Positions 1-7,992 of a stretch of 21,438 nucleotides of DNA are shown piece after piece. The DNA lies in assembly GCA_022837595.1 (NCBI GenBank), contig JALHFX010000034.1, positions 1 to 21,438 on the forward strand, read 5' to 3'. Under the pieces are notes generated by a model. The model saw nothing but the letters and a program-made list of their open reading frames with translations. It was not told the origin of the DNA and made no database searches. Positions within the stretch are counted from its first letter, which is position 1. The number at the start of each line of letters is the position of its first letter. The translations under genes and the position numbers were made by a program. The DNA comes from Propionibacterium sp. (GTDB lineage: Bacteria; Actinomycetota; Actinomycetes; Propionibacteriales; Propionibacteriaceae).

Positions 1-2034
1 ACCACCGTCGCACTCGGCTATCCGACGATGGCCGACGGCGCGGACGCCATGGACCGCATTCTGCCTTTTCGTCCGACGGCTTGTGAAGGCATGGACCGGC
101 GGTTGTCGAATGTGGTCGCCGAACGTATCGGGGCGCATGCGGTACCGCCGTTGCCTGCTGGAGATGCCTGGCTTTTCATCGAACTGGTCGGCGACGATGA
201 CGTCGAGATCGCCGAGCGGGCGCAGGCGATGGTCGCCGCATCCGGGGCCACCGAAGGCTGGGTCGTCCCCGATCCGGTCGAGGCTGCCCGGTTATGGACG
301 ATCCGCACCGACGCAGCCGGTCTGGCGGCGGTTGCTTTGGACCGGCCCGCGCATGCCGGCTGGGAGGATTCGGCGGTGCCCGCGTCCAAACTGGGCGCCT
401 ACTTGCGCGACTTCGATGCCCTGTTGACCAGGTTCAACCTGCACGGACTCCCCTACGGGCACTTCGGGGAAGGTTGTGTACACTGCCGCATCGATTTCCC
501 GTTGTATGCCGAGAACGGCACCCAGGTCTTACACGATTTCATGTTCGCCGCCGGCGAGCTGGTCGCCCGCTACGGCGGCTCGATGTCGGGTGAGCACGGC
601 GACGGTCGTGCCCGCAGTGAGTTACTGCCCTTGATGTACTCCCCCGGTGCTCTATCGCTCTTCGGACAGGTGAAACAGATCTTCGATCCGAGGAATCTGC
701 TCAATCCCGGCAACCTGATCGATCCGGAGCCGTTGAGTGCCAACGTGCGGATCCCGCAGCTGCGCCGCTCGCCGCTGGCGATGAAAGACCCGAAGTTCAC
801 ACTCGCGGTGCATCAATGCACCGGGGTAGGTAAATGCCGCGCCGACACCACCAAGGCCGGCGGCGTGATGTGTCCGAGTTTCCAGGCGACCGGCGATGAG
901 AAGGATGCCACCCGCGGACGATCACGAGTGCTGCAGGAGATGCTGAACGGCCGGTTGATCACGGACGGCTGGGCGTCTTCGGAGGTCGCCGAGGCGTTGG
1001 AACTCTGTCTCGCGTGCAAGGGCTGCCGCCGTGATTGCCCGACCGGCATCGACATGGCCGCCTATAAGTCACGGGTGTTATTCGAGAAGCACAGGCGCAA
1101 ACTGCGTCCGCTGTCACACTACGCGCTGGGCTGGCTGCCCAGGTGGGGGCGCCTGGTCACCAAGCTTCGGCTCGGCACGCTCGGCAATTTTGCGCTGCAG
1201 ACTCCGGGTCTCAGCAATATCGTGCGGGCTTTCGCCGGGGTGGATCAGCGACGCCCGATGCCGCGTTTCCGCACCGGCGCCAGCGCCAGTCACCAGCATT
1301 ATGAACTGACCGCCGGTGCCGGTTCACGCGGGCCGGTCGCCATCTGGGTGGATTCGTTCACCGATGCTTTCGCCGGTGGGCAACTCGTTGCCTTGGTGAA
1401 TCTGCTCGTCAGCATTGGTTTCATTCCGCGGATCATCACGCAGGATGCCTGCTGTGGTCTGACTTGGATCACCACTGGGCAGCTGGACGGTGCCCGCCGT
1501 CAGCTGAAGCATGCGCTCGACGTGCTGACGCCCATCGTCCAGGAGCAAATTCCGATCGTCGGTATGGAGCCCAGTTGCATGGCTGTCTGGCGTTCGGATG
1601 CCGCCGAGCTGTTACCGGACGACACCAGGGTGCCAGTGGTCGCCGCGGGCATTCACACCCTCGCCGAACTGCTCGGTTCGCTGAATGATTGGGATCCGCC
1701 GAGCCTGGTCGGGCACACCATCGTGGCTCAACCGCACTGCCACCAATCCTCCGTCTTGGGCTGGGAGGCCGATGCAGCGCTCCTGAAACGAACCGGCGCG
1801 AATATCACCACCCTCGGTGGATGCTGCGGCTTGGCCGGCAACTTCGGAGTCGAGCGCGGCCACTACGAGGTCTCGGTCAAGGTGGCCGAACACGATCTGC
1901 TGCCCGCCATCCGGGCAGCGGGGCCCGAAGCGATCATTTTGGCCGACGGATTCTCCTGTCGTAAGCAAGTCTCAGATCTCGAGGGGTCACAGGCGATCAC
2001 CTTGGCTGAGTTGCTCGTTGCTCATCTTTCGTGA
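1..2034 (+). CDS. FAD-linked / Fe-S D-2-hydroxyacid (D-lactate-type) dehydrogenase, 5'-truncated by window edge
   Basis: The frame is open from base 1, so the start and roughly the first 280-300 residues (the N-terminal FAD-binding PCMH half) lie upstream; 677 residues are visible. Numbering from the ATG at 28: the FAD-oxidase C-terminal domain fills about residues 1-235, with HFGEGCVHCRIDFPL near 145-160, GEHGDGRARSELL around H190 and the closing FDPRNLLNPGN. A two-cluster 4Fe-4S ferredoxin module follows (C264, C270, C282; then C327, C330, C333, C337). Two CCG-type heterodisulfide-reductase-like segments (C475-C476-G477 and C599-C600-G601) end the protein. This order is that of the large dehydrogenases of the YdiJ/Dld family, which oxidise D-lactate or related D-2-hydroxyacids and pass electrons through Fe-S clusters to the respiratory chain. 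Exact substrate cannot be read. Stop TGA at 2032-2034. Confidence 0.9.
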   Translation, partial: TTVALGYPTMADGADAMDRILPFRPTACEGMDRRLSNVVAERIGAHAVPPLPAGDAWLFIELVGDDDVEIAERAQAMVAASGATEGWVVPDPVEAARLWTIRTDAAGLAAVALDRPAHAGWEDSAVPASKLGAYLRDFDALLTRFNLHGLPYGHFGEGCVHCRIDFPLYAENGTQVLHDFMFAAGELVARYGGSMSGEHGDGRARSELLPLMYSPGALSLFGQVKQIFDPRNLLNPGNLIDPEPLSANVRIPQLRRSPLAMKDPKFTLAVHQCTGVGKCRADTTKAGGVMCPSFQATGDEKDATRGRSRVLQEMLNGRLITDGWASSEVAEALELCLACKGCRRDCPTGIDMAAYKSRVLFEKHRRKLRPLSHYALGWLPRWGRLVTKLRLGTLGNFALQTPGLSNIVRAFAGVDQRRPMPRFRTGASASHQHYELTAGAGSRGPVAIWVDSFTDAFAGGQLVALVNLLVSIGFIPRIITQDACCGLTWITTGQLDGARRQLKHALDVLTPIVQEQIPIVGMEPSCMAVWRSDAAELLPDDTRVPVVAAGIHTLAELLGSLNDWDPPSLVGHTIVAQPHCHQSSVLGWEADAALLKRTGANITTLGGCCGLAGNFGVERGHYEVSVKVAEHDLLPAIRAAGPEAIILADGFSCRKQVSDLEGSQAITLAELLVAHLS

Positions 2035-2057
2035 GCAACTCGGACTGGTGTGCGAAG

Positions 2058-2071
2058 CGTCCACGTGGACG
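2058..2071. promoter_or_regulatory. 14-bp perfect palindrome in leader of the dehydrogenase operon
   Basis: CGTCCACGTGGACG is a perfect palindrome 25 bp after the preceding stop. It is one of three dyads in the 183-bp gap before the zinc dehydrogenase. It could be an operator, but no regulator is encoded beside it and no promoter hexamers stand out, so the role is inferred only from symmetry and position. Confidence 0.3.
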
Positions 2072-2091
2072 TCTTCTCGCCACATGGGAGA

Positions 2092-2123
2092 GCAGCCGGA
2101 TACCGTAGAGGATCTACGGCTGC
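2092..2123 (+). promoter_or_regulatory. nested inverted repeats (leader stem-loop or weak terminator)
   Basis: Outer arms GCAGCCG (2092-2098) and CGGCTGC (2117-2123) enclose a second pair, CCGTAGA (2103-2109) and TCTACGG (2113-2119), with a 3-nt loop. The two pairings share bases and are mutually exclusive in part. No T-run follows, so a classical intrinsic terminator is unlikely. It could terminate the upstream gene weakly or act as an RNA structure or protein site in the leader of the next operon. Confidence 0.3.
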
Positions 2124-2185
2124 CTGCGACCGGTCGCTGTGAAGTGAGCCAGAATGGTTTCTGTATACCCAGACGACGACGTTGC

Positions 2186-2200
2186 CGAGTCATCGACTCG
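2186..2200. promoter_or_regulatory. 15-bp dyad just upstream of a ribosome binding site
   Basis: CGAGTC-ATC-GACTCG has 6-bp arms with a 3-bp centre. It ends 3 bp before the GAGGAG Shine-Dalgarno (2204-2209) of the zinc dehydrogenase. It is placed where a repressor or a small RNA hairpin could limit translation. The odd-length centre does not match the CG-centred LacI sites seen elsewhere in this window. Confidence 0.25.
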
Positions 2201-2217
2201 CTTGAGGAGACCGACCC

Positions 2218-3273
2218 ATGAAAGCACTGGTACTCACCGAGTATGGAAAATTTGAGTATCTCGATGTTCCCACGCCCACTCCAGGTAACGGCGAAGTACT
2301 CGTAAAGGTCAAGGCATGCGCGGTCTGCGGCAGCGACGTGCACGGCATGGACGGGTCCTCGGGTCGTCGGCAACCACCGGCCATCATGGGCCATGAGGCC
2401 TCCGGCGAGATCGAGGCCGTGGGACCGGGCGTCGAAGGCTGGTCGGTGGGCGACCGTGTCACCTTCGATTCGACGGTCTACTGCAATCAGTGCGAGGCCT
2501 GCACCGTGGGTAACGTGAATCTCTGCGTCAACCGCCAGGTACTAGGCGTTTCATGCGATGACTATCGCAGAGACGGTGCGTTCGCCGACTATGTCGTGGT
2601 GCCCGCCTACATCTGCTATCGGCTGCCCGACGAGGTCAGCTATCTCCAGGCAGCAATGGTCGAACCGCTGGCCATCGCATACCACGCGGCCACCCGCACC
2701 CCAGTGAAGCCGGGTATGAGCGCGGTCATCGTCGGGGTCGGGACGATCGGGCTGCTCACCTTGCAGGTGATCAAGGCGATGGGGGCTTCGCAGATTATCG
2801 CGGTTGATATCGACGATGCCAAGCTCGCTACCGCCATCGAGAATGGCGCGGACGCTGGCGTCAATTCAGCAAATCCCGACGCGTTGGCTCAGGTCCTGGC
2901 GGCGACCCCCGATGGGAAGGGTGCCGACATCGCCTTCGATGCGACCGGTATCGAGGCCACCGTCGATCTTTGTGTGCGATCGGTGCGGCTCGACGGATCG
3001 GTGGTGCTGATCGGGAATCTCGCGCAGCACATCAGCTTCCCGCTCCAGTGGGTCGTGACTCGCCAGATCAGTCTCTTCGGCACCTGTGCATCAGCAGGCG
3101 AATACAACGAATGTTTGCGGCTGATCGCGGACGGCAAAGTGGACGTGGAAGCACTCATCTCCGAAGCTGTACCGTTGGCGGACGGACATGAGTGGATCAC
3201 CCGCGTTTACAACCGGGAGCCTGGATTGAACAAGATCGTGCTGTTACCAGATGTCGAGGAGGCCCGGTCATGA
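2218..3273 (+). CDS. zinc-dependent medium-chain alcohol/polyol dehydrogenase (MDR family)
   Basis: A 351-residue NAD(P)-dependent dehydrogenase of the sorbitol/threonine/galactitol-1-phosphate dehydrogenase type. Catalytic zinc ligands are C37 (CAVCGSDVHG) with H59-E60 (GHEASGE), and E148 in MVEPLAIAYHA. The structural zinc lobe has the complete four-cysteine set C89, C92, C95, C103. The Rossmann motif GVGTIG is at 172-177, and an acidic end of the second strand (AVDIDDAKL) suggests NAD. Start: ATG 8 nt after GAGGAG. The last four bases overlap the start of the next gene (ATGA at 3270-3273), so the two are translationally coupled. Probably oxidises a sugar alcohol or sugar to a keto sugar in the cytoplasm; the substrate is not readable, but the convergent sugar ABC importer next door fits a carbohydrate. 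Confidence 0.9.
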   Translation: MKALVLTEYGKFEYLDVPTPTPGNGEVLVKVKACAVCGSDVHGMDGSSGRRQPPAIMGHEASGEIEAVGPGVEGWSVGDRVTFDSTVYCNQCEACTVGNVNLCVNRQVLGVSCDDYRRDGAFADYVVVPAYICYRLPDEVSYLQAAMVEPLAIAYHAATRTPVKPGMSAVIVGVGTIGLLTLQVIKAMGASQIIAVDIDDAKLATAIENGADAGVNSANPDALAQVLAATPDGKGADIAFDATGIEATVDLCVRSVRLDGSVVLIGNLAQHISFPLQWVVTRQISLFGTCASAGEYNECLRLIADGKVDVEALISEAVPLADGHEWITRVYNREPGLNKIVLLPDVEEARS

Positions 3274-4358
3274 CCGAAACCATCAAGACTGCGGTGCTCG
3301 GCTGCGGCAAGGTCGGGCATTTTCATGCGAAGTGCTATCAGGCGCTGGCAGGCAGCGAGTTCGTGGGAGCGGTGGGCACCAGGCCGGGACGTGGTGCGGT
3401 CTTCGGCGTTGAATACGGTGTGCCAGGCTTCGATTCGCTCAGCGAGCTGGTTGAGGCCACGGGAGCGCAGGCCGTGAGTATTTGCACGCCGCATCCGAAT
3501 CATGCGGTCTACGCTGCTGAAGCCGCCGCGCTGGGGCTACATATTGCGATCGAGAAGCCGCTTGCTTCGACTCTTGCCGATTGCGACGTGATCATAGCTG
3601 CGGCCCGCGAGGCCGGTGTCGTGGGCACCACGATCTGTCAGCGGCGCTTCTATCGTCCATCGCTACGGATCAAGCAGGCGATCGACGAAGGCAGACTCGG
3701 TAAGCCAATTCTGGGCACGGTCAATATGCTCGGGTGGCGCGACATGGAATACTACCGTTCCGATCCCTGGCGCGGCACGTGGCAAGGTGAGGGCGGTGGT
3801 GTGCTGGTCAACCAGGCACCACACCAACTCGATCTACTGCTTTGGTTCATGGGTGAGATTGACGAGCTCGTGGGTTGCTGGGACACCCTCAATCATCCCG
3901 AGCTCGAGGTGGACGACACCGCAATGGCGTTGATCCGCTTCCGCAGCGGCGCCCTCGGCAATATCGTCGTCAGCAATTCGCAGAATCCCGCGCTGTTCGG
4001 CAATGTACGCGTACATGGCTCGAATGGGGCCAGCGCCGGCGTCCAAACTGATGGTGGTGCGATGTTCATCGCGGGTATGTCCGGTATCAGCGAGCCGCCT
4101 GTCAACGATCTTTGGACACTGCCGGGTGAGGAGGACCGGCTGGCGGAGCTCCAGGCCGCCGATCGCGAGTTCTTCAACTCGGTCGACTCCCTCTATTACT
4201 TCCATGGCGAGCAGCTGGCGGACTTCTTGTCCGCGATCCGTGATGGCCGGGAACCGCTGATCACCTTGGACGATGGCCGCCGCACCGTGGAACTCTTCAC
4301 CGCGATCTATCGCTCGCAGACGGAGCACGGCTGGGTGAAATTCCCATTGGAGTCCTAG
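3270..4358 (+). CDS. Gfo/Idh/MocA-family oxidoreductase
   Basis: A 362-residue NAD(P)-dependent sugar/inositol-type oxidoreductase. The N-terminal Rossmann motif is GCGKVG (11-16); EKPLA at 95-99 carries the conserved Lys96-Pro97; GGGVLVNQAPHQLDLL contains the putative catalytic His185 and Asp188. The start is the ATG at 3270, which follows GAGGAGG at 3256-3262 and overlaps the upstream stop by 4 bp; a longer in-frame reading from 3192 lies inside the upstream gene and has no ribosome site. The pair MDR dehydrogenase plus Gfo/Idh/MocA is common in polyol, inositol and uncommon-sugar catabolism, where one oxidises the hydroxyl and the other acts on the keto product or its epimer. The specific reaction is unknown. 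Confidence 0.9.
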   Translation: MTETIKTAVLGCGKVGHFHAKCYQALAGSEFVGAVGTRPGRGAVFGVEYGVPGFDSLSELVEATGAQAVSICTPHPNHAVYAAEAAALGLHIAIEKPLASTLADCDVIIAAAREAGVVGTTICQRRFYRPSLRIKQAIDEGRLGKPILGTVNMLGWRDMEYYRSDPWRGTWQGEGGGVLVNQAPHQLDLLLWFMGEIDELVGCWDTLNHPELEVDDTAMALIRFRSGALGNIVVSNSQNPALFGNVRVHGSNGASAGVQTDGGAMFIAGMSGISEPPVNDLWTLPGEEDRLAELQAADREFFNSVDSLYYFHGEQLADFLSAIRDGREPLITLDDGRRTVELFTAIYRSQTEHGWVKFPLES

Positions 4359-4502
4359 CCGGCGTTAGTTTTCCTCGTTCATGTCCTCTCGATCCACCCC
4401 GCCGGTTACGGAGCCGCCTCTGGGATGGAGCGGATCCGGAGCTGGCGGCGGATCTTCGGTCTGCACGATGTGCGAGAACCGCTAAATCGTCTGAGTATGG
4501 TT

Positions 4503-4532
4503 GCACCCCGGCCGGTTTTCCGGCCGGGGTGC
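4503..4532. terminator. strong hairpin, probable bidirectional terminator
   Basis: A perfect 13-bp stem GCACCCCGGCCGG / CCGGCCGGGGTGC with a TTTT loop sits between the end of the + strand dehydrogenase operon and the end of the - strand ABC transporter operon. The following tract (AGTCTTTG) is only weakly U-rich, as is usual in high-GC actinobacteria. The rest of the 4359-4572 gap shows nothing that I can support as a gene. Confidence 0.75.
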
Positions 4533-4572
4533 AGTCTTTGGTGACGGTGCTGTTTGACCGCGCGTATCAGGC

Positions 4573-5391
4573 TCAGCCCTTGACAGCTCCTGCCGTCAGA
4601 CCGGAGACCACATACTTCTGGAAGAAGAGCGCAAACACCATGATTGGAAGCGTCACCACGCTTGCGGCCGCCATCAGTCCACCCCAGTCGATGCTGGCGT
4701 AGCCGATGAAGTCGAAAATCGCTACCGGCAGGGTCTTCGTCTCAGCGCCGGACAAGACCAGAGCGAACATGAAGTTGTTCCAGCTGAAGATGAAGGACAA
4801 GATGGACGCGGTCGCGATTCCGGGCATACTCAGCGGCAGCACGACATGCCAGAACGCACCGATCGATGTGAGACCGTCGACCTGAGCTGCTTCTTCCAGT
4901 TCCGCTGGCATGCCGTCGAAGAAGCCCATCAGAATGTAGAGAATGAGCGGCAGCGCGACGAACATATGCGACAAAATCAGGACGCCGTAGCCGCCGACCA
5001 TTCGCAAATTACTGAAGAGGTAGTACCAAGGCACGAGCAACGACACGCCGGGAATCACGCGAGCCATCAGCACGACTATCGCCTGACGCTTCATTACGAA
5101 GCGGCTCATCGAATATGCGGCGGGTACCCCAAGTACCAATGAGATCGATGTCGAAACTGCGGCCACGAGGAAGCTATTCCACATGTACTTGCCGAAGTTC
5201 GCTTGCTGAAACACCTTGTGATAGTTGTCCAGAGTCGGGGTGAAGTTGAACACCGCCGATGTGTCGTAGATCTGCACATTGGTCTTGAATGAGCTAAGCA
5301 CCATCCAGGCCAGCGGGACGAGCATGGCAATCAGGATCAGCGCGATCGCAATACCCCGGAAAATCCGGTATCCACGTGAAAGTCGCATCAT
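4573..5391 (-). CDS. carbohydrate ABC transporter permease, MalG/UgpE type
   Basis: A 272-residue inner-membrane permease with about six hydrophobic helices, a first helix at 13-32, and the cytoplasmic EAA loop at about 164-190 (EEAAQVDGL...VVLPLSMPGI) that docks on the ATPase. The length and the second-permease position match MalG-type subunits of family-1 carbohydrate importers (CUT1). The start is ATGATG: the first ATG (5391) overlaps the upstream stop in ATGA, but GAAGGAG lies only 2 nt before it and 5 nt before the second ATG (5388-5386), so the second may be the one used; the difference is one residue. Last gene of the binding protein-permease-permease operon. Confidence 0.92.
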   Translation of the reverse strand: MMRLSRGYRIFRGIAIALILIAMLVPLAWMVLSSFKTNVQIYDTSAVFNFTPTLDNYHKVFQQANFGKYMWNSFLVAAVSTSISLVLGVPAAYSMSRFVMKRQAIVVLMARVIPGVSLLVPWYYLFSNLRMVGGYGVLILSHMFVALPLILYILMGFFDGMPAELEEAAQVDGLTSIGAFWHVVLPLSMPGIATASILSFIFSWNNFMFALVLSGAETKTLPVAIFDFIGYASIDWGGLMAAASVVTLPIMVFALFFQKYVVSGLTAGAVKG

Positions 5392-6347
5392 CGCTCCTTC
5401 TGGCGTGAAGTCAGCGCCAACATCGCCGCCACGATTAGCGCGAAAAACAGAATCAGAACGGTGGATGCAAGACCATATTCGTTGTAATCGAAACTCAACC
5501 CATAGGCATAGACGTTGAGAGTCTCCACCTCATGGAAAGAGCCTCCACCCCGACCCTTGGTGGCGTAAAGGATGTCGAACGTCTTCAGGGCATCAATGCC
5601 GCGCAGCAGCAGCGCCACTACGACGCTTGGCCAGACCAGGGGAAGCGTGACCCACCAGAAACGCTGCCAGGTGTTCGCTCCGTCGATCGCGGCTGCTTCG
5701 TCCACCTCGTCGGACAGCGAGGTGAGGCCTGCGAGCAGAATCAGCGCGACCATCGGCGTCCACTGCCAGATGTCGATGAGCATCGTGGTGGCTAGGGCGG
5801 TCTTCTCACCTGCCAGCCACGGATACGGACCGAGGCCGATTAGCCCGAGCAGATAGTTCGCCGGACCGATGTTCGGGTCGAAGATGAGCCGCCACATCAT
5901 GCCGACGGCCACGGGAGTCGCGACCAATGGCAGCAAGATCGCTACTCGAATGAGACCCTGACCACGAAATGCGCGGCGAAGCAGCAGCGCAATGCACATG
6001 CCGAGGACCATCTGAACGACGAGTACTCCAGCGGTGAACACCAGAGTCCGTCCCACCGCGGGCCAGAATCGGTCCGTATCGGTGAGTACTTTCACATAGT
6101 TGTCAAGCCCTATGAACTTCTTTGGTGCACGAACAGAACCTTGGGCATTTGTGAAGCTTAGATACACGGTCCAGACAAGCGGAAAGATCAGCATCGCCGC
6201 CGTGAAGATCATGGCGGGTGCCGCGAACAGCCACTTGCGGTGCCGATTCGCCCAACTAGAAAAACCACTTTGACTTGGCCGCGGATGATCGGATGCATTT
6301 ACTGTCCCGGCTGCCCCGGACGCCGGATTCTGAACTGGAACAGACAT
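5388..6347 (-). CDS. carbohydrate ABC transporter permease, MalF/UgpA type
   Basis: A 319-residue permease with a cytoplasmic N-terminus rich in Ser/Pro/Asn, a first helix after HRKWLF, and the EAA motif near residue 216 (EVDEAAAIDGA...VTLPLVWPSV). Start chosen at ATG 6347-6345 (MSVPVQNP), preceded by GAAGG with 6-nt spacing. A longer reading from 6407 would begin inside the loop and arm of a strong hairpin, so it is rejected. Pairs with the downstream MalG-type subunit (4-bp overlap) to form the translocation channel. No ATPase gene accompanies the set, so a shared MsmK/MsiK-type ATPase encoded elsewhere is expected. Confidence 0.92.
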   Translation of the reverse strand: MSVPVQNPASGAAGTVNASDHPRPSQSGFSSWANRHRKWLFAAPAMIFTAAMLIFPLVWTVYLSFTNAQGSVRAPKKFIGLDNYVKVLTDTDRFWPAVGRTLVFTAGVLVVQMVLGMCIALLLRRAFRGQGLIRVAILLPLVATPVAVGMMWRLIFDPNIGPANYLLGLIGLGPYPWLAGEKTALATTMLIDIWQWTPMVALILLAGLTSLSDEVDEAAAIDGANTWQRFWWVTLPLVWPSVVVALLLRGIDALKTFDILYATKGRGGGSFHEVETLNVYAYGLSFDYNEYGLASTVLILFFALIVAAMLALTSRQKER

Positions 6348-6375
6348 GTTTTGCCTTCGCGAAAGTGATGACGCG

Positions 6376-6415
6376 GGCCGCAGGTGCACGGAATAGATCC
6401 GATGCACCTGCGGCC
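6376..6415 (-). terminator. intercistronic stem-loop, permease side
   Basis: A perfect 13-bp stem (GGCCGCAGGTGCA / TGCACCTGCGGCC) has a 14-nt loop that can pair a further 4 bp (CGGA/TCCG). It lies 29 nt before the MalF-type start and downstream of the binding-protein gene. No U-tract follows, so it may be a partial terminator or an RNase-stopping structure that keeps binding-protein mRNA more abundant than permease mRNA. Confidence 0.6.
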
Positions 6416-6435
6416 GACCAGAGATTACCTGCGGG

Positions 6436-6465
6436 CTGGGTCACGACACAGTTGTGGTGACCCAG
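6436..6465 (-). terminator. intercistronic stem-loop directly after the binding-protein gene
   Basis: A perfect 9-bp stem CTGGGTCAC / GTGACCCAG with a 12-nt loop containing a further small CAC/GTG pairing. It begins 13 nt after the binding-protein stop. It forms a tandem with the hairpin at 6376-6415 inside the 131-nt gap between the first and second genes of the ABC operon. This fits an attenuating or stabilising structure as in malE-malF type operons. Confidence 0.6.
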
Positions 6466-6478
6466 CTAGTCGACTCGA

Positions 6479-7765
6479 TTACTTCTCGTCGTCGAGGAAC
6501 GCCTGATATTGCGTCTGAGCAGCAGCTAGCGACGCAGCAAGGTCCTTGCCAGTGATCGCGTCCACGATGGGCTGGCCGACGATCTCGCGAGCCTTGGCGA
6601 CCTGCACCACCAACGGACGATCATGCCCGACACCGTTCTCAGCGGCTTCTTGTGCCGCCAGCACGATTCCTTCCGGGTAATCCGCGGTGGCTTCGGGGTT
6701 CTCCCAGACGGAGATTCGCGCACTCGGAACGCCGGACTGCTGATTCAGCAGAGATTGCTCCTTGCTGGTGGCCCATTCGATGAACTTCCAGGCATTATCG
6801 ACATTGGTGGAACCGGAGTTGACGCCTAGTGCCCAAGAGGGAATGTTGTATGGCCTTGAACCCGCCGGTCCCGCCGGGAAGGGTGCGAAGGCGACGGTAT
6901 CGGAGACCTGCGAGTTAGCCGGGTCGGTCGCGTTCTTGTACAGCGAGTTCGCTTCCACGTACAAGGCCGCCTTGCCCTGAGTGAACACAGCCATAGCCTC
7001 GGGCCAGCTCATATCGGTGCTGACATTTGTCGGACCGTACTCGCGGAGCAGGGTGCCATAAAGATCATAGGCGTCCATAGCAGCCTGGGTATCGAGCGTT
7101 GCTGTGCCATTGCCGTTATCGAAATCGCCGCCATAGCTGAACAAGAAGCTGGAGAACTGGGTGACTGCCGCAGTACGCCCGGTACGCGCAACGAATCCCG
7201 CGATATCGGGGTTATCTTCGTGGACCTTCGCTGCCATTTGCTTCAGTTCGTCGAGCGTTGCCGGAGGCGTGCTGAAGCCCGACTGCTCCAAGAGATCGGT
7301 CCGGTAGTACAAGACCTCGGTCTCAGTGATGATCGGGACGCCGACGACCTTGTCCTCGAAGGTGGTGGCCTTGACAGGACCGGGTTGATAGTCGTCCCAA
7401 TCCCATGCGGCATTGCTGCTGACTTTGTCAGTCAAATTGGCCATCCACCCATTGGTGGCAAATAGTTTGCCCTCCTGCAATGGGCGATACATCATGACAT
7501 CAATGTCCGAAGAACCTGCGTTGAGTTTGACGTTGTACTGATCAGAGAGCTGATCCTCACCGAGTTGAGTGAGTTCCACCTTGAGGCCGGTCTCCTTGGT
7601 GAACTCGTCGAACCGCGCCTTGATGTTTTCCGTCCAGACGTGGTTTGCCAACGTCACCCGCACGACCTCGCTTGGCGACTGGGTTGCCTCATCGCTGCCA
7701 CATCCCGCCAGTGCTAGTGGAGCAGCCAGGGCGAGCGTGACACCTAATGCGTATATTCGTCTCAC
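6479..7765 (-). CDS. sugar ABC transporter substrate-binding lipoprotein
   Basis: A 428-residue extracellular solute-binding protein of the MalE/UgpB-like (family 1) class. The N-terminus is a lipoprotein signal: MRR, hydrophobic ALGVTLALAAPLALA, then the lipobox LAGC with C22 as lipidation site, so the mature protein is tethered outside the membrane. The body shows typical class features: VTLANHVWTENIKARFDEF at the start of the first lobe, DVMMYRPLQEG, GWMANLTDKV, YYRTDLLEQSG, and a late PSWALGVNSGSTNVDNAWKF segment. Start is GTG at 7765, 5 nt after AAGGAG. The ligand (sugar, polyol or oligosaccharide) cannot be read from sequence. First gene of the importer operon. Confidence 0.93.
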   Translation of the reverse strand: MRRIYALGVTLALAAPLALAGCGSDEATQSPSEVVRVTLANHVWTENIKARFDEFTKETGLKVELTQLGEDQLSDQYNVKLNAGSSDIDVMMYRPLQEGKLFATNGWMANLTDKVSSNAAWDWDDYQPGPVKATTFEDKVVGVPIITETEVLYYRTDLLEQSGFSTPPATLDELKQMAAKVHEDNPDIAGFVARTGRTAAVTQFSSFLFSYGGDFDNGNGTATLDTQAAMDAYDLYGTLLREYGPTNVSTDMSWPEAMAVFTQGKAALYVEANSLYKNATDPANSQVSDTVAFAPFPAGPAGSRPYNIPSWALGVNSGSTNVDNAWKFIEWATSKEQSLLNQQSGVPSARISVWENPEATADYPEGIVLAAQEAAENGVGHDRPLVVQVAKAREIVGQPIVDAITGKDLAASLAAAQTQYQAFLDDEK

Positions 7766-7783
7766 TGAGTCTCCTTTGATCTA

Positions 7784-7812
7784 CTCAACGTTTTAATTTG
7801 CTCAACGCTGAG
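7784..7812. promoter_or_regulatory. tandem CTCAACG motifs upstream of the sugar-binding protein (candidate LacI-type operator)
   Basis: CTCAACG occurs at 7784-7790 and again at 7801-7807, 17 bp apart, within about 45 bp of the GTG start. The second copy sits in CTCAACGCTGAG (7801-7812), a CG-centred dyad matching at 10 of 12 positions, the symmetry favoured by LacI/GalR-family repressors; the first contains the palindromic core AACGTT. No regulator gene adjoins this operon. I infer control by an unlinked LacI-type repressor. Confidence 0.4.
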
Positions 7813-7992
7813 TCGGCCTGCGGACTATTGCAGGTCCCCGATCTGTTCAGGATAAGCGAGGATATAGGTGCCGGGGAGTGTCAGCCAAGAAATATGCGAA
7901 GTCGTGATCGAGCAAACCGGCGTCCGGATAACGACGACGCTTCCCGCACACCCCGCCACTCCAACCGACCCCGTGAGCAGCTACGACCGTCC

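Noticed and set aside
4381..4485. 34-codon + strand frame ending in CTMCENR, in the gap after the Gfo/Idh/MocA gene
   Set aside because: No Shine-Dalgarno before its ATG, low-complexity Gly/Ser/Pro content and no recognisable family.
6348..6407. N-terminal extension of the MalF-type permease to 6407
   Set aside because: It would start within a 13-bp hairpin and has no ribosome site; ATG 6347 has GAAGG at proper spacing.
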